A stretch of DNA of 64,000 bases. It comes from Neopestalotiopsis rosae (lineage: Eukaryota; Ascomycota; Sordariomycetes; Amphisphaeriales; Sporocadaceae). Made by a program: the position numbers and the translations under genes. Shown piece after piece: positions 9,767 to 22,015 of this stretch; position 1 is the stretch's first letter, and every line of letters starts with the position of its first letter. The stretch is taken from NCBI GenBank assembly GCA_023078685.1, contig JALGAS010000006.1:3038001-3102000 (forward strand), in the 5' to 3' direction. The notes beneath the pieces are model-generated. The model saw only the letters and a program-made list of their open reading frames with translations. It was not told where the DNA came from and ran no database searches.

Positions 9767-11566
9767 TTAACCCTGTGGGTGCTGTCCTGAAAAGTGGCTG
9801 AGCTCTCCCCAGCTCAGGGACATATTATGTTGCGGGTGGGCACCATATGGGTGCTGCTGTTGCTGCTGCTGTACCGCAATCGCGGCTTGTTCTTCAAAAA
9901 GCGTACTAGACAAACTTTGGGTATCGGAAAAACTGTGTGCACTAGAGAAGCTCTGCCAATCCTGCAAAGAGGGTGGCTTCAAGAGCTGCTCTTGGTTGTC
10001 ACTATACATATTGAAATCAACGTCCATGGGTGACGTATCCAAGGGTGAGGGTAACAAAGGAGCTGGTGGTAGTTCCTTGTCGAGTGACAAGGGTCGTGAG
10101 GTCATGGACTGGCTCATCTGCATCGGTTCAACCTGCATTGGCTGCGGTGAAATCTGCTGCGATGGAATCGGCTGAGGCGGTACCATGAATTGTTGTTGGT
10201 AAGGAATGTTGTTTTGGTCCATGGGACTTGTGAATTGCATATTCGGTTGTACGTGCTCGCGGAAATCAGCCGAAGAGACACGCCTTGTCGGCTGACGGCT
10301 AACGGGCATTAGTGATGTTGATGCCACTCTCCTCAGTCCACCCCGCTGAGATGTGATGGTGACCTGTCGGCTAAGCGAGCATGGGTCTGCTTGTTGCGGC
10401 GCGTTTTGCGCTTCTTGGGGCGGCGTGAGCTCTCCATTAGACTTTGGCTTCAAGACAACATGGCAGTAGCCCCACGCACACTGCGTGATGCGGGTTGCTT
10501 GCTCGCTGGATCCGTCAAAAAATTCGAGGAAATCCTGGAGTTGACCTTGGTTCTCGCCTTCGACGTATCCTTGCTGTCTGCCGGTATTGTCGATGCTCCA
10601 GCTGAACATGGGCTGGTGCCCGTTGAATTTGTCCTGCTTCCTGCTCACGAGTTCTCTCCAGGCCTCGAGCACAGCTGGTTGGTGCAGCAAGCCGTAGATG
10701 ACGTTCGAGTGCATCCAATCCTGTTTCTGTGCGCCGGATTCGAAGTGTGCAGCGACGTGTTCGTAGTGCTTCTCGAGCTTGGTGTGCATGGCGGCGCAGA
10801 AGCCGCATCCCCAAGCCCTTCTCTTCCTCATGTACTTGACCACGCCGTCAGAGTGTGGGCACGTCCGGCAGCCATGGGCAGACTTGTGGTGCTGGTTGAA
10901 AGTATTGGGGCCCCAAAAGCTTTGGTTACAGTTGGGGCAGGGGTACTTCCTCCATCGCTCGTGAAACTCCTCCTCGTGCCTCTTCCAATCGAATTTGCGC
11001 TTGAATGTCTTGTCACATGATGTGCACCAGTACTTGGCCTCGGATGAGGCGGATGCTGGTGTAGTCGGTTTTGCAAAGCCTCCTCCAATCGAAGACACGG
11101 AGCTGTGCGCCGTTGCAGCAGTTGCGGTTGATAGTATGCTCTCCCGCCCTGAGCTGTTAGATGCTACGGATGATATTGATGATCGGACCTGATGTGACGG
11201 GATAAAAGGGTGACTTGGTACACCATAGCTTGGTGATAATTGAGCTGCACGAAAGACTTAGTAAATGGTGGTCCAGAGAGATACCGGACAGACATGAGGG
11301 AGAGAAGCCCTCATGCACTCGTCGCGTCGAGTAGCCTTACATTCAATACCTCCTTGTGTCGTCTGAGGTGGCGGCGGCGGTGGCGGTTGATACTGTGGTG
11401 GTGGCGGCTGCTGAAGGTGTATCTGCAGTTGCTGTTGTTGTTTTGATTGATCATCCTCGCCGAGCAATTCGAGCAACGCCTCCCTCGACAAGCCAGCTTG
11501 CTTGAGGGCCTCGAGATGTTGTCTTGCCTGTTCCAGGATCCGCGAGGGGTCAGTGGAGGCGTCCAT
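9767..11566 (-). CDS. C2H2 zinc-finger protein with poly-Q/poly-P segments, putative transcription regulator
   Basis: Exons 11566-11341 and 11244-9767 (567 aa); the 96-nt intron has GTAAGG and GTGCAG ends and joins in phase 1. The start MDASTDP has A at -3. The N-terminus carries a helical segment (residues ~8-35, ILEQARQHLEALKQAGL) followed by QQQQQ and PPPPPPP tracts. Two classical fingers sit near residues 145-195: WCTSCDKTFKRKFDWKRHEEEFH and PCPNCNQSFWGPNTFNQHHKSAH, followed by a further Cys/His-rich part (CRTCPHSDG, CGFCAAMHTKLEKHYEHVAAH) that may form one or two non-canonical fingers. The remaining half is low-complexity (Pro, Gln, Ser, Met), ending in a second poly-Q, as in activation domains. 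Nuclear DNA-binding is inferred; targets are unknown. An unusually long gene-free region lies upstream. Confidence 0.85.
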
Positions 11567-12094
11567 CCTGGGCACAAAGGTCGCCCTCAATGGAGGGGGG
11601 CGGTGGCTATGAGCAAGCAAAGGGCGGAGCTGGCGGCGACAGGCAATATCGCTACTTTGTTTGCGTGGTCAGGATATATCGAATATGATATCAGGTGAGA
11701 GATGGAAGTCAGACGGTTGAGAACGGTGAATCAACCGAATCGAGTTTCGTGACAGACGGGACGGTCGAGGGTTAAGATAGTAAGTAGCAGCAGTGATAGT
11801 CGGGGGAAGCAAATCATTTCCTCAGAGATTCCGCGCGCGCAGATGGATGGCCGGGTGCCCGACCAGGAGATATAGTATCGCGCGTAGGTAGTCTCGTTTT
11901 TTGCTAGGCAACGCAGAGGCCGTCAACCGAACTGGGCCACACCAAGCTGCAGATAGAGAGGAGAGCAGAAAAGAGAAAAGCGTGTGTCCAGGAACAGACA
12001 GGCCGGCTCCCCTGTCCTAGCCCTGCCCAGCTTCGGACGAGTTGAGCGAAAGGACCCTGGCGCAAATCGTGCGATCAACTGGCGCCGTTTCTTT

Positions 12095-12111
12095 GGTGTG
12101 TGTGTGTGTGT
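12095..12111. repeat. (GT)n microsatellite
   Basis: A run of alternating G and T of about 17 bases upstream of the zinc-finger gene. Confidence 0.9.
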
Positions 12112-12713
12112 TCCTGCTGGCAGCCAGCCAGCAAGCGTTGGCGTGTGGTCGCTGGTCTCTTGTTTGTGTGTCCCTAGGTACCGGGTAGCCCATGCCCTTT
12201 CACTACAGTAAGAAACACGCATACAATCTCTCTTGTCTTTTCACCTTTCCCCTTCCTCCTCTGTTCTTCTTCTCTTCTTTCCGGGGTGGGAACCAGGGGT
12301 GGGTGGGTGTGGAAACACACGATGAGGGGGCCGCTAGGAAGAAAAAGGTCTGGCAACAAAACCGAAGCCCACCCCAGCAGCACTGTATGCAGATTGGACA
12401 GGGCTCCAGCAGTAGCAGCAGCAAATGCAAGCAGTAAGTAAGCAGCAGACACACACGCAACAAAGCCAGGCCAGTAGTAGCACGCCAATCCGCCAGCAGT
12501 GAGCACGCCAGCAGGAATGGGAGGATGGATGCAATGAATGTGTGTATGGTATGAATGAGTGATGCCAACTTGAATTGTAATGGATCCTGTCCGGCAGCGT
12601 AGACCCTTGATCCTAGAGCCAGTGATTGATTGTACTACTGTGCTAACCCTGCCCTTGATGGCGGCCTTGTTCTGCTTGGTCGTCTTGGCGGACCACTGTG
12701 GTAGTGAGTAAGA

Positions 12714-12743
12714 ATCAGACAGACAGACAGGCAGGCAGACAGA
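12714..12743. repeat. CAGA/GGCA tetranucleotide repeat
   Basis: Imperfect tandem tetranucleotides (CAGA then GGCA units) over about 30 bases. Confidence 0.85.
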
Positions 12744-15700
12744 ATGGCGCCGCGAGCACCGGGCAGCAGCAAGCAAAGCAAAGCAACGCAAGTGAGTGGT
12801 AGGTAGGCAGTAGGTAACAAGCCAGCACGATGATGGGACCGACAATTTGCCCAAGTTACCAGCACGAAAATGTGTGCACAACAGCTCGGACGCCGCTGGC
12901 CTCAAGTGCCTCGCAAGTGCTGCAAGAGGCCTTGAGCCATCTCGAGCTCATCTCTTTTCATGCAAGGATGTGGAGGTGGGCTGAATTGGTCGGCCCACCT
13001 GAAACAGGACAGGGTCTTGTCGAGTATGTACACAGAGCAAAGTGCGTTTCGAAACACGAGGATCGCGCCGATGAATGCGTCCAAAAGGCCAATGATAAGC
13101 CCTTTTGCTCGCTGATTGACACTGGGGGGCCAGAAGATTCGACCTTGCGAACCCTGGAAAGAAACGAACGACCGTTTGGATGGCAGCTCTTTCCGGGGAA
13201 AGAAAAAGAAGAAGACGATGATGACATGGGCTTTGCGTTTTTCTTTTTCGTCCTTCTTTCTTCCTTCTGGTTGGGTGGGGTTTCCACTGATCGGCAGCTC
13301 GGTCAACTGTAACTTTTTTCTTTCACTGTTTCTCTTTTCCCTACCCTCTAAACCCCCCTGGCAATGGCTTTCTAAACCATGTTGGGGGCTCTTGAGAAAC
13401 TGATTGAGCCCCTTCGTTCGTCATCGATTTGGCGCGTCAAATTGACAAGCTTCAGGGCCCAAATGCGACTGGAAAAAATATATCACATTTCCCCATTAAA
13501 TTACCTGTTACAAGGGCTTGTAAACCAGGTACTCTGTATTGCATTTACAGCGGCACACACACCAACAAACATATGCCATCAATTAAGCTGGAAGCCACTG
13601 GCACTCATCCCCTCGGGCCCGGGGTACCCAAGGTCAAATAGCCTCTTGCTTAGCTGCAATTAGTCGTCTAGTGTTAGTGCTAACTTCCAGGGAACTTCAA
13701 CGTCGCTTTCAGTTGGTGTTGGAGTCGGTATCTGCTGGGCCTGCAAGGTACCCGATGCCAAAACAACCAAGAACAAAACCAACTGAAAGAGATGGACTGG
13801 AGGGACGGGACCAGGGCGGAAGAGCGACAGCCAGCGAAGCACCTAAGGACACCAAGATCCAAGGCACTTGAGATCCAGCGCGCGATTCAAGCACCTAGGT
13901 AAGGCACCGGCGCGGTTTTCACAGATTGAGTAGAGATGTAAGAGCCACTACTAAGCAACGCCGCGCCCGCGCCCGCTCGCCCAGTGAGAGCCGCCGCCCC
14001 TGTCAATCCTTCCTAATCCGTCCAGGCTTCGGGGTGGTCCCCCCCTGGGCTCTGGGTCTGTCTCTCTGTTACCTGGGCCGTGCAATTATAGGGACTTCCC
14101 AATTCTGCCATGGCCTTAATATCGACGCAACATGGAAATTCCCATCGATGACATGATGTGGCATCCATCTTTTGCTGCACGTCGGCCGATAAATGGATGA
14201 AAATGGTGGCCCCCGTGATGGGAATGGGCAGTGGGATGGATGGATGGGTGGATGCGGGAGGGCTAAAATGAAATGTTATTTTCCTTTCGCTTCCTCCGGA
14301 GCAACGTGCATACTGTAGGAGTGACTGGAGCATTGCGCAGGTACGAAGTCTGAATGTAGGCAGACGAAACAGGTATCAATTGATTGATGTATGTATGTAG
14401 GGTACATGCTGTATGCACAAGGTTGGATACCTCATACGCACGAATGGGTATGTATGTACTACTCTATGTTGCTTGAAAGCAATTAATAAGCTTGTCAGGA
14501 CTCTCGAGTGTCGAACTGAAGATCCAAAAGGAGCAACAGCCGGCCGGGTTGCCTTGTTTCGCCTGCTGTGCTCCTTTTCTCTATCTGGTGCATGTACGTA
14601 TTATTGCTCTTCGACTGGAGTAAGCTGGCAAAAGAGCCCATTCCCGAATGATGAAAGAGCGTCTCCGTTGAACGTTATGCTTGTCCACTTCTCGCCCGTC
14701 ATGTCATCTCGACGACACAACAAATGAAGCATGCAAGGGGCGGCTGAGGGGGTGCGTTCACTGTTTTCGTCCCAACTACGGAACCAGATCCGCCATGTCA
14801 TCCTTTTACCTTTTTGCCCCCTTCTTCCTGTAATATCCCAGGGTGATCAAGTAATGCTGCTGCGCAAAATGCCAAAATGCTCAGCTGTGTTGCTTGGCAT
14901 CGGACGACGTCGCGCGCGCACCACGAGACGAAAGAGGATCCCCCAAAAACTCTTTCTCTCGAGTCCTTCGACCCATAACAAGTCAAGCCAGCCGAACCGT
15001 GCCGTGCATGCATTCAAACAACAGACAGACAGACTTGACAGACAGTAGTGAGCAGTGCCAGAGACAGACCCCGAGGCTAGTCGCGATCTACCACGGTACC
15101 GGTAAATCCCATCGGGCAATAGTCGCGTCCCATCTCGGGAAAGCTTCAAGTCTGGCGTGAAACTTGTGCATACGCAAATGCCTTGGTCGCTTGCTACGAG
15201 TATCTACATCACGAACTAGGAGACTTGACCCAGATGAAATCCTCGGCGTCGTTTAAGCAGCCCCGTGGCTGTCGACCAGCACTACACGTACCGAGCTCCT
15301 TGAACGAGTATCATTTAGCGAACTTGAAATTCGAGCATGTAACTTTTGCTAGATATCAAGGTGAGCAGGGTACATACATTCATTGATTAGAGGGCCCCCC
15401 AGCCTAAACGTGGTCCCCAATATTAAAAATAAAGCGCCGACCGGCGGCGTGGGAGATCGCCCACTGATGGACAGATAGCGTAGATGGTAGCCTCACCTCA
15501 CAGACCTTTGCGTTTTTTAGTGCCCCTGACTTGGGCAAAACCGCGGCTTTTCGTTCGTTCGTGGCTATGCCTTGTTCTTTGTTTGGTGGTAGTTTTATTC
15601 GCTTTCGCTCGTACTCATAGAAAAAACGCAAGACTGGCAAATTGGGCTGCGATCGCTCATGTAAAACATCCGAACTTTCCTTATATTGCCACGTGCGAAG

Positions 15701-15918
15701 GGAGAACAGCCAAGCGGGGACTCAAAGTTGCAAATAGAGATGCGAGCATGCTTGCATGGCCATGAGCGAATCAGCAAATGACCCATTGCACATCTTATGA
15801 CGCGTCGCTGGTTTGCAGTGGCTGCGTTGTGTTTGGTGTTATGCTCATGTTACGCAACCGGTAAGACATAGATTTGTGTAATGATATTTCCCAAAGAAGA
15901 GCAGTCCAACATGTCCGT

Positions 15919-15940
15919 ATCAATCAATCAATCAATCAAT
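15919..15940. repeat. (ATCA)n microsatellite
   Basis: About five tandem ATCA units. Confidence 0.9.
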
Positions 15941-18900
15941 TGTTCATCACTCTGCACTCTGCTGACCGACTTTCATGCCTCAAAGTGCGCCGTCTCGGTA
16001 CTACGTCTTGTGTGCTCGGGCGCTACCCTATGATGGAATCATCGTCATTCTTCCCCAAGCTGCCGGTCCCTTCGGAGCTTTCTGCTTTCCAAGTAGTAAT
16101 CGACAGCTGGCGGTTTAGTACCATCTATACTAAATCCTCTAAAACCACCACTACTGTGTCAAAGTGTATGTAAACTGGAGCCGCGCGACTCTCGTCCACG
16201 GGTGAGTTGAAGAGATGAGCAAAATGAGAGTTGCCGCTGTTTCTTGTTCGTGGCGTGTTACCCACCACTCGGATCGACAAGCGACAAACCTTGAACCAAC
16301 GACCTTATCACGAACCCTAAGACCTGGATGACCGAGTAGAGCGAGTCCACTACATAATACCTACGTTATTCTTTTGGCCCTTCCGAGCCCTCGGATCGGA
16401 GAGAATGGAAAGAGTATAATTTTAAAAAGCAAGCAGAAAAACGCGTGACACGAGAGCACGGGCTTTGCACGGCTCCTGCCACTCTAGGTCGTCTTTGGTC
16501 GTCGCTATTCTCCATCTTTATCGCTTCACCATGTGCCATCAAAGTCAAGATGCTATTTGGCGTCACATCGCGCGAGCTTTTCTCATGTAGGCACAGGGTA
16601 AAATGATGGATTTGGCGCTCGCCCACCTCTGACTACCGTAGTATAATGCAGGGCTCTTTTGCTTCTGCTTCTTCCAGGTAGGGCAATCACATCTGCACGT
16701 GAGGCATGTTCGTACGCGTTCACTTGCGCAAATGGCCTAATTAGTCTTTACTGTCGCGTTAAGCTGCTGCGGCTGTGCCTTTGACAAGCGACTATTTTGC
16801 AAGAGAAGCAATTCACACATCCACCCAGTACTACATACACCTGGGGAATGGGTAGAGCAAAATCCATGGCACCTAACCCACCCGATGGGTAAAATGTGAT
16901 TAGTTATCACCAAGTTGAGTAGCAACTAGTAATGCAAATTCGACCAGGAATCCCCTTCGACTACAAATTAAGCAGGACGGGAGGCAGCCGGTGAGTATGC
17001 AGTGCTCTCTTCTTCACTGTTACGGGCGCGTATCTTGTGCTCCCGAGGCGCGCCGAAACTGGCAGAGAGGACATTGACTGCTGTTACGAGTCGCAGTACT
17101 GAGAAAAGTGAGCGAGAAAAAAGCCACACACGGTTGTCGCCAATTCCAAATTCCAAATACCGCGTGCTCTATTGCACCTGCATGACCTCATCCAAGGCCA
17201 GCTCACGACGAAATTCACACGAAGTGGGCGCGTCAAATTGATGATTTCGCTCAGTAGCGTCCACTGTGCCTGTCCCTTTTTGGTGGTGGTTCCGCCCTTG
17301 TATGGTTTGGCACGCTGGCACACTGGGCACGCAAGTAGAGATGATTGAAGAAGTCTAAATCCTGCGCACGGGCACTCATCTTACTACTACAGTAGTCCCA
17401 TCACACGGCTCTGTTCTTCTTTCGTAACGGCCAAAATGCAGGGCTCAAGCTAACAGTAGCAACTCCCCTTTCTTAACCTCTTGCCGCTTCTTTGCTTGGA
17501 AGAAAACAAAAAAAGAAAACGCTCAAGGGACTAAAAAGAGAGGGCCAAAGTTGCGGACTTCGGAGGCGGGTTGAGATCGGGCAAAAAACCAAAGGTGCAA
17601 CTAAAAACCATAATGCTCGGGTTTCCCGGTAACGACCGTCTCCTTTTGGTCTCCTATCGAACCGCTGGAGACTTGCTGTTTCTGGGCAAATCTCTATGAT
17701 CCGCTCGGCCTTACGCACGGCTAACACCGGACTGGCCTCTTTTTACTTTTGTCATCACGTTTGTCTATCGTCTGTCTTTCTTTGCCGCCAACTGCCAAGA
17801 GAAGCAGCCCCTATTATGATCTCCCGCCTTCTTGCTCAGAGGGGCCTCGCTTCCATGAAGCAAAGAAGCCGATTTAACCGCTCGAAAGACTTCGGTCTCG
17901 ACGACGGTTTATGTTTCATTTCCAAAATGGACATAATCATTCTGGCTATAGCTGATTCTCGCCGTGGCTTTCGTTCGGGTGATCACTGCGCACTATTGCC
18001 CGCCCCGTTCCACCAATGAAAGATGGAGCGGCTGAGCATGCTTGTTGTCGCTCGTCTTGCACCAAAGGCACGACTTTCCCTCTCTCATACTTTCTTAGCA
18101 CGAAAAGAGGGCATTTTCCGTGGCACGCGCCTCCTTGTGCATTGTGCAACCGACCGTCTGTGATGTCGTCGGCCGTTGGGAGGAGTGGGAGGAGGCTTTT
18201 TTTTTTTTCCTCCTCCCGAGCCGCGCACCAAGTTTGTTTGTGGTTCTTACCTTGAGGAGGGCACCACGTTGCAAGCGTTGATGCACAGAGTCCTTGATAC
18301 TGCTCTTCAATCACGTGCTTCCGGTGCTCCGTCCCCTTCCGACCGCACATATTTGACCTCGAACCTCGGAGTCGGCGGCGAGGCTTTGTCTCCTATACTA
18401 CTCGTCTGATTCACTCGACCCTTATTCTCATGGACTCTTCTTCTTTTACGAATACGGGGCGCATTCAGCGCATGGCGATCAAGTCCAAGGTACAGCTAAC
18501 AGGATGCTGACAGCACAGCGACAAGGCGTCAACGAATGAGGGCAAAGGACAGAGTACCACGCACACTCAGGTTGACTGCGGCGCAATGCCGCGATTGACA
18601 CCCGTAAGTTGCAGCGGCGAGACGGAACTTGGCGTGTCAAGATGTCAAGCATCAAGCATTGAAGACAAAGTGAGGGCTTCTGGGTCGTATCTCCCGTATC
18701 ATCTCCCATATCTTCATAGAGGGGTCGTAGGACGGCAAATACCGAGGCCTTTTCCGAAAGCGCCAAACAATATAATAAACATACAATACTTTTGACCAAA
18801 TCTGATCGCCGACCCCGGGGCCGTGGTCTCCCGGGGCAAAGGGCCCAGGGTCCCCACACTGCCGACCCGGACACGGATTCGAATACGACGGCCGATCGCA

Positions 18901-19309
18901 ATATGAGTTTGGCATATGATGCCGATTTTATAGACCCAAGACAGTGTATAGTGGCCGAGTGGTCACCAGGCGCGCATGATGTTACATTGTAATTGGTCTG
19001 GACTATGATCAATCTGATAGATATTGCTACGCGGATAGAGTTTCCCTCGGCCATTACAAGACTTTTGACTGAACAATCCCCAAGTCATTGGTTTTTTTCC
19101 GATCGATCGTGACATTCCGTTCTATAGAGTTGACGGGCGCTCTCTCCAATTTTGATCTGCTCAGGCCCTCAGCTAGCCAATAGATCAGTTTCTTCTGCAT
19201 GAAGGCACGAATCAGAGACAAGAAAAGCGACAGGCCTGCCTCGTTAGCCCCACTACATCCCTTCTGAGGTCGTGATCTTCATCACGATTTACCACATGGC
19301 AAATGTAGA

Positions 19310-19315
19310 TATATA
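19310..19315 (+). promoter_or_regulatory. Probable TATA box of the FAD-linked oxidase gene
   Basis: TATATA lies 85 bases upstream of the ATG at 19400, a plausible core-promoter distance. No other nearby motif was used. Confidence 0.45.
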
Positions 19316-19399
19316 CGGGCATTGGGCCTCAGTCTGGACGAGAATGGATCCTCTCGCTGGCAGACATAGTCGACATCTCAAACTCATTCCTCCAGGGAT

Positions 19400-20990
19400 A
19401 TGACCATGGCTCCCTCCCTACTTTCATTCCTGGCCCCGGCCCTGTTGGTTGCGGAGTTGGTTCTGGCAGCACCGTCTGCTTCGACTACGCAGGCCTGCAA
19501 AGACATTGACGCTATACTCCCCGATCGCCTCTCGTGGCCCCTTGAATTGGACTACATCTCCGAGACCCAGGAGTACTGGTCCACCGCCCTTCGAGACCTT
19601 CAGCCTGCCTGTGTCGTCCACCCAGAAGACGTGGACGAGGTCGCCTCTATCGTCCAGATCCTCAACAAGTATCCCGATGTGGAGTTTGCAGCCAAGAGCG
19701 GAGGACACGACCCGAATCCAGGACACGGAAGTATCCAGGACGGCATTCTGATTGCCCTGAGATACATCACGGGCACCACATACGATGCGAACACGAACCT
19801 GGCTTCTGTCAAACCAGGTGGCACCTGGAACGATGTGATCGGTGCCCTTGCCCCCTACAACGTGACGGTGGTCGGAGGTCGTCTGGGTATAGTCGGCGTA
19901 GGAGGATATCTGCTCCAGGGAGGTATCTCCTTCCTCAGCTCACAGTATGGTCTTGCCGCCGATAGTGTCGTCGGCTGGGAGATTGTCCTGCCTAATGGCA
20001 CCATTGCCAACATCGACGCCACCACGCAGCCCGACCTGGCCGTTGCTCTGAGAGGAAGCGGAAGCCAGTTTGGCATCGTGACAAAGTTCACCATTCAGAC
20101 CCACCCCATCAGCCAGGTCTGGGGAGGCTTGAGGGCTTACACCGACGACCACCGCGACGAGCTCTATGCTGCTCTTCACAACTTTGTGCCCAACAATGTC
20201 AACGATCAAAAAGCGGCTGTTATCTTCACAGATATCCTAGCCATCGATGCTGTTCCTTTGATCATTGTCTACTATTTCTACGGCGGCGAGACTCCGCCTA
20301 CTGATGGACCCCTCGGGCCTTTCCTGGATATCGATTACCTCATCGATGCGACAGGAACAAAGTCGTATGCAGACCTCCTGGAGACCAATGGCGATCCAGC
20401 AGCATTCTATGCCGCGCGATTCTCATTTAGAGTGAGTGTCCAACCTATACATTGTCTAGAGAAACATTGAACAATGAGAGCTAGCTAATACGCCACCATC
20501 GGCACAGGAATTCACCATCCCTCACGTCCCCGACTACCCCGGCATCTATCAAGAGATCCACGACTACTGGTCCTCGACGATCCAGAGCGCGCTCGCGCTG
20601 ACGGAGCAGTGCAGCATTGACTTCCAGCCGGTGCCCTCGGTCATCGGGCAGCACAGCGAGGAGCGCGGCGGCAACGCCCTGGGCCTCTCGTCGTCGGACC
20701 CGAACCGCCTCTTCCTCGAGATGGAGTGCGCCTGGGCCTTCGGGCTCAACGACGCCACCGTCTACGGCATCACCGAGGACGTGACGGCCTGGCTCGAGAC
20801 CAGGATCCCCGAGTGGAACGCCATGGCCGGGCTCCCCGCGGATGCTTACCTGCCGTACTTTATGAACGATGCCGGGGGCGACCAGAATGTTACGAGCTCT
20901 TACAAGGCGTATGATGACCTCAAGGCGCTGCAGCGCGAGGTCGATGCTGATGGTCTGTTCAATGCCAATGCTGGCGGGTTCAAGTACTAG
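19400..20990 (+). CDS. Secreted FAD-linked oxidoreductase, berberine-bridge-enzyme-like (PCMH fold)
   Basis: Exons 19400-20431 and 20508-20990 (504 aa); the 76-nt intron has GTGAGT and CACAG ends in phase 0. The family oxidises sugars, alcohols, alkaloids or polyketide intermediates using covalently bound FAD, releasing hydrogen peroxide. Residues 1-~24 are a signal peptide (a second ATG at 19406 would remove two residues). The FAD domain shows AAKSGGHDPNPGHGS with His103 as the expected 8-alpha-histidyl attachment site, then VGGRLGIVGVGGYLLQGGIS and GLAADSVVGWEIVLPNG. The C-terminus ends with the usual FNANAGGFKY-type motif. The position that is Cys in bicovalent members appears as Arg/Leu-Gly, so single attachment is inferred. 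It is the first gene of a block with an SDR, a regulator and other enzymes, suggesting a metabolic cluster role; the substrate is unknown. Confidence 0.93.
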
Positions 20991-22015
20991 AACATGAGAC
21001 GAGGTCTGTACCACCGTGTTATTTAGGAACCCGACAAACAGGTTTTCTTGTGTTTCATTTCTTCATTGAAAAGACCCTGGCAAGCGATGCTTGATCCTGG
21101 TGCGGCCATTACAGATCCCCGAGACTTGAGGTTGAATCACTGGTCTTCAGTGACAGTGCTGAGTGTGTTACGATAATATATCGTTCTGCACATGACCATC
21201 TACAAGCATCGCCGATTGGTGATAAGGACCAAAGATATCATATTAAATTAGCATATGGGGAATATACGAGCATTGCTGATAATTTCGCGAGATCACGAGT
21301 GCTTTTTGATTGCACACCAATATTGCGACCATGTCGTGTTTTCTCAATCAATCATTCTTGAACAAACTCGCAACCAAGAAAGCAATTGATTCGGGGGGAA
21401 AAAAAAGCCAATCATGGAATGAAACGAAACAATCGACTATACTACTACTTTACCAGTCTTAGGAACAATCTAAGAGAGCCAGGATCCAGACTCTTTGGAA
21501 GTGCTATACTGCAGAAGGTGACGCCCATAACCGGATGTGAGCCTGCGGAGACTTCTAGCTTCCCGAGACTATTGCACGGCCCGCAACCATCCCTTAAACG
21601 GAAGTAAATCTCTCATTGGCTGGAAAGGGTCTTAAGTCTACCAACCCATGGAACATAGAACCCCATAAGTATTCCGAAATAGGAACTAAGTCTCCCATTG
21701 GAGGCACTGGCATCTCTTGAGCTCTCTTCGGATTCACAAACTTACAGTAAAGTCCGTTATATCCATTCTGATGAAGCTTTTCGTCCGTGGTGACCAGCAA
21801 GCGGACTTTCCGCGGGCTCCGCACGATCATGAAGTCATTTTTAAGAGTTCCAGACGACCGTGGCGAGACACGTTGGGATCAATTATAAAAGCTGCTTCAT
21901 CGGCAACGAGGGGTTTGGTAGATCAACAAGCACATATCTGCCCAATAGCTCTTAACTCCAGCAAGCAAATCAACACAACAGCACCTTTCCTCCCAAACCC
22001 ATTCTCATCGTCACA
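20991..22015. other. Intergenic region, FAD oxidase 3' side and SDR promoter
   Basis: No gene is visible. The last ~140 bases form the SDR promoter with a TATA box. Frames near 21386-21830 are short and without motifs. Confidence 0.5.
21884..21890 (+). promoter_or_regulatory. Probable TATA box of the SDR gene
   Basis: TATAAAA lies about 130 bases upstream of the ATG at 22016, followed by a C/A-rich leader typical of fungal 5' untranslated regions. Confidence 0.5.

Larger units (their letters stand above)
11567..19399. other. 7.8-kb interval without a defensible gene
   Basis: Between the zinc-finger start and the FAD oxidase start I find no gene with recognisable motifs or coherent exon structure. 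Open frames up to ~240 codons exist (e.g. 12905-12174 and 19054-18479, minus) but have mixed codon use and no domains. The interval contains microsatellites (GT at ~12095-12111, CAGA/GGCA at ~12714-12743, ATCA at ~15919-15940), pyrimidine tracts, and short peptides (e.g. 13842-13660 minus, 60 codons, with a hydrophobic signal-like N-terminus). It may hold long untranslated leaders, non-coding RNA, small secreted peptides, or simply spacer. Confidence 0.5.

Noticed and set aside
10391..11020. 209-codon plus-strand frame antisense to the zinc-finger gene
   Set aside because: The sense strand has clear C2H2 fingers and a supported intron; the antisense frame is Leu/Val-rich shadow.
12174..12905. 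243-codon minus-strand frame
   Set aside because: Low-complexity, Cys/Leu-rich mixture with no domain, and it overlaps tetranucleotide repeats.
18951..18962. GTGGCCGAGTGG, like the A box of a Leu/Ser tRNA
   Set aside because: No B box at the right distance and no acceptor stem can be formed.
18479..19054. 191-codon minus-strand frame
   Set aside because: No motif, no signal peptide, poor codon pattern and no neighbouring exons.
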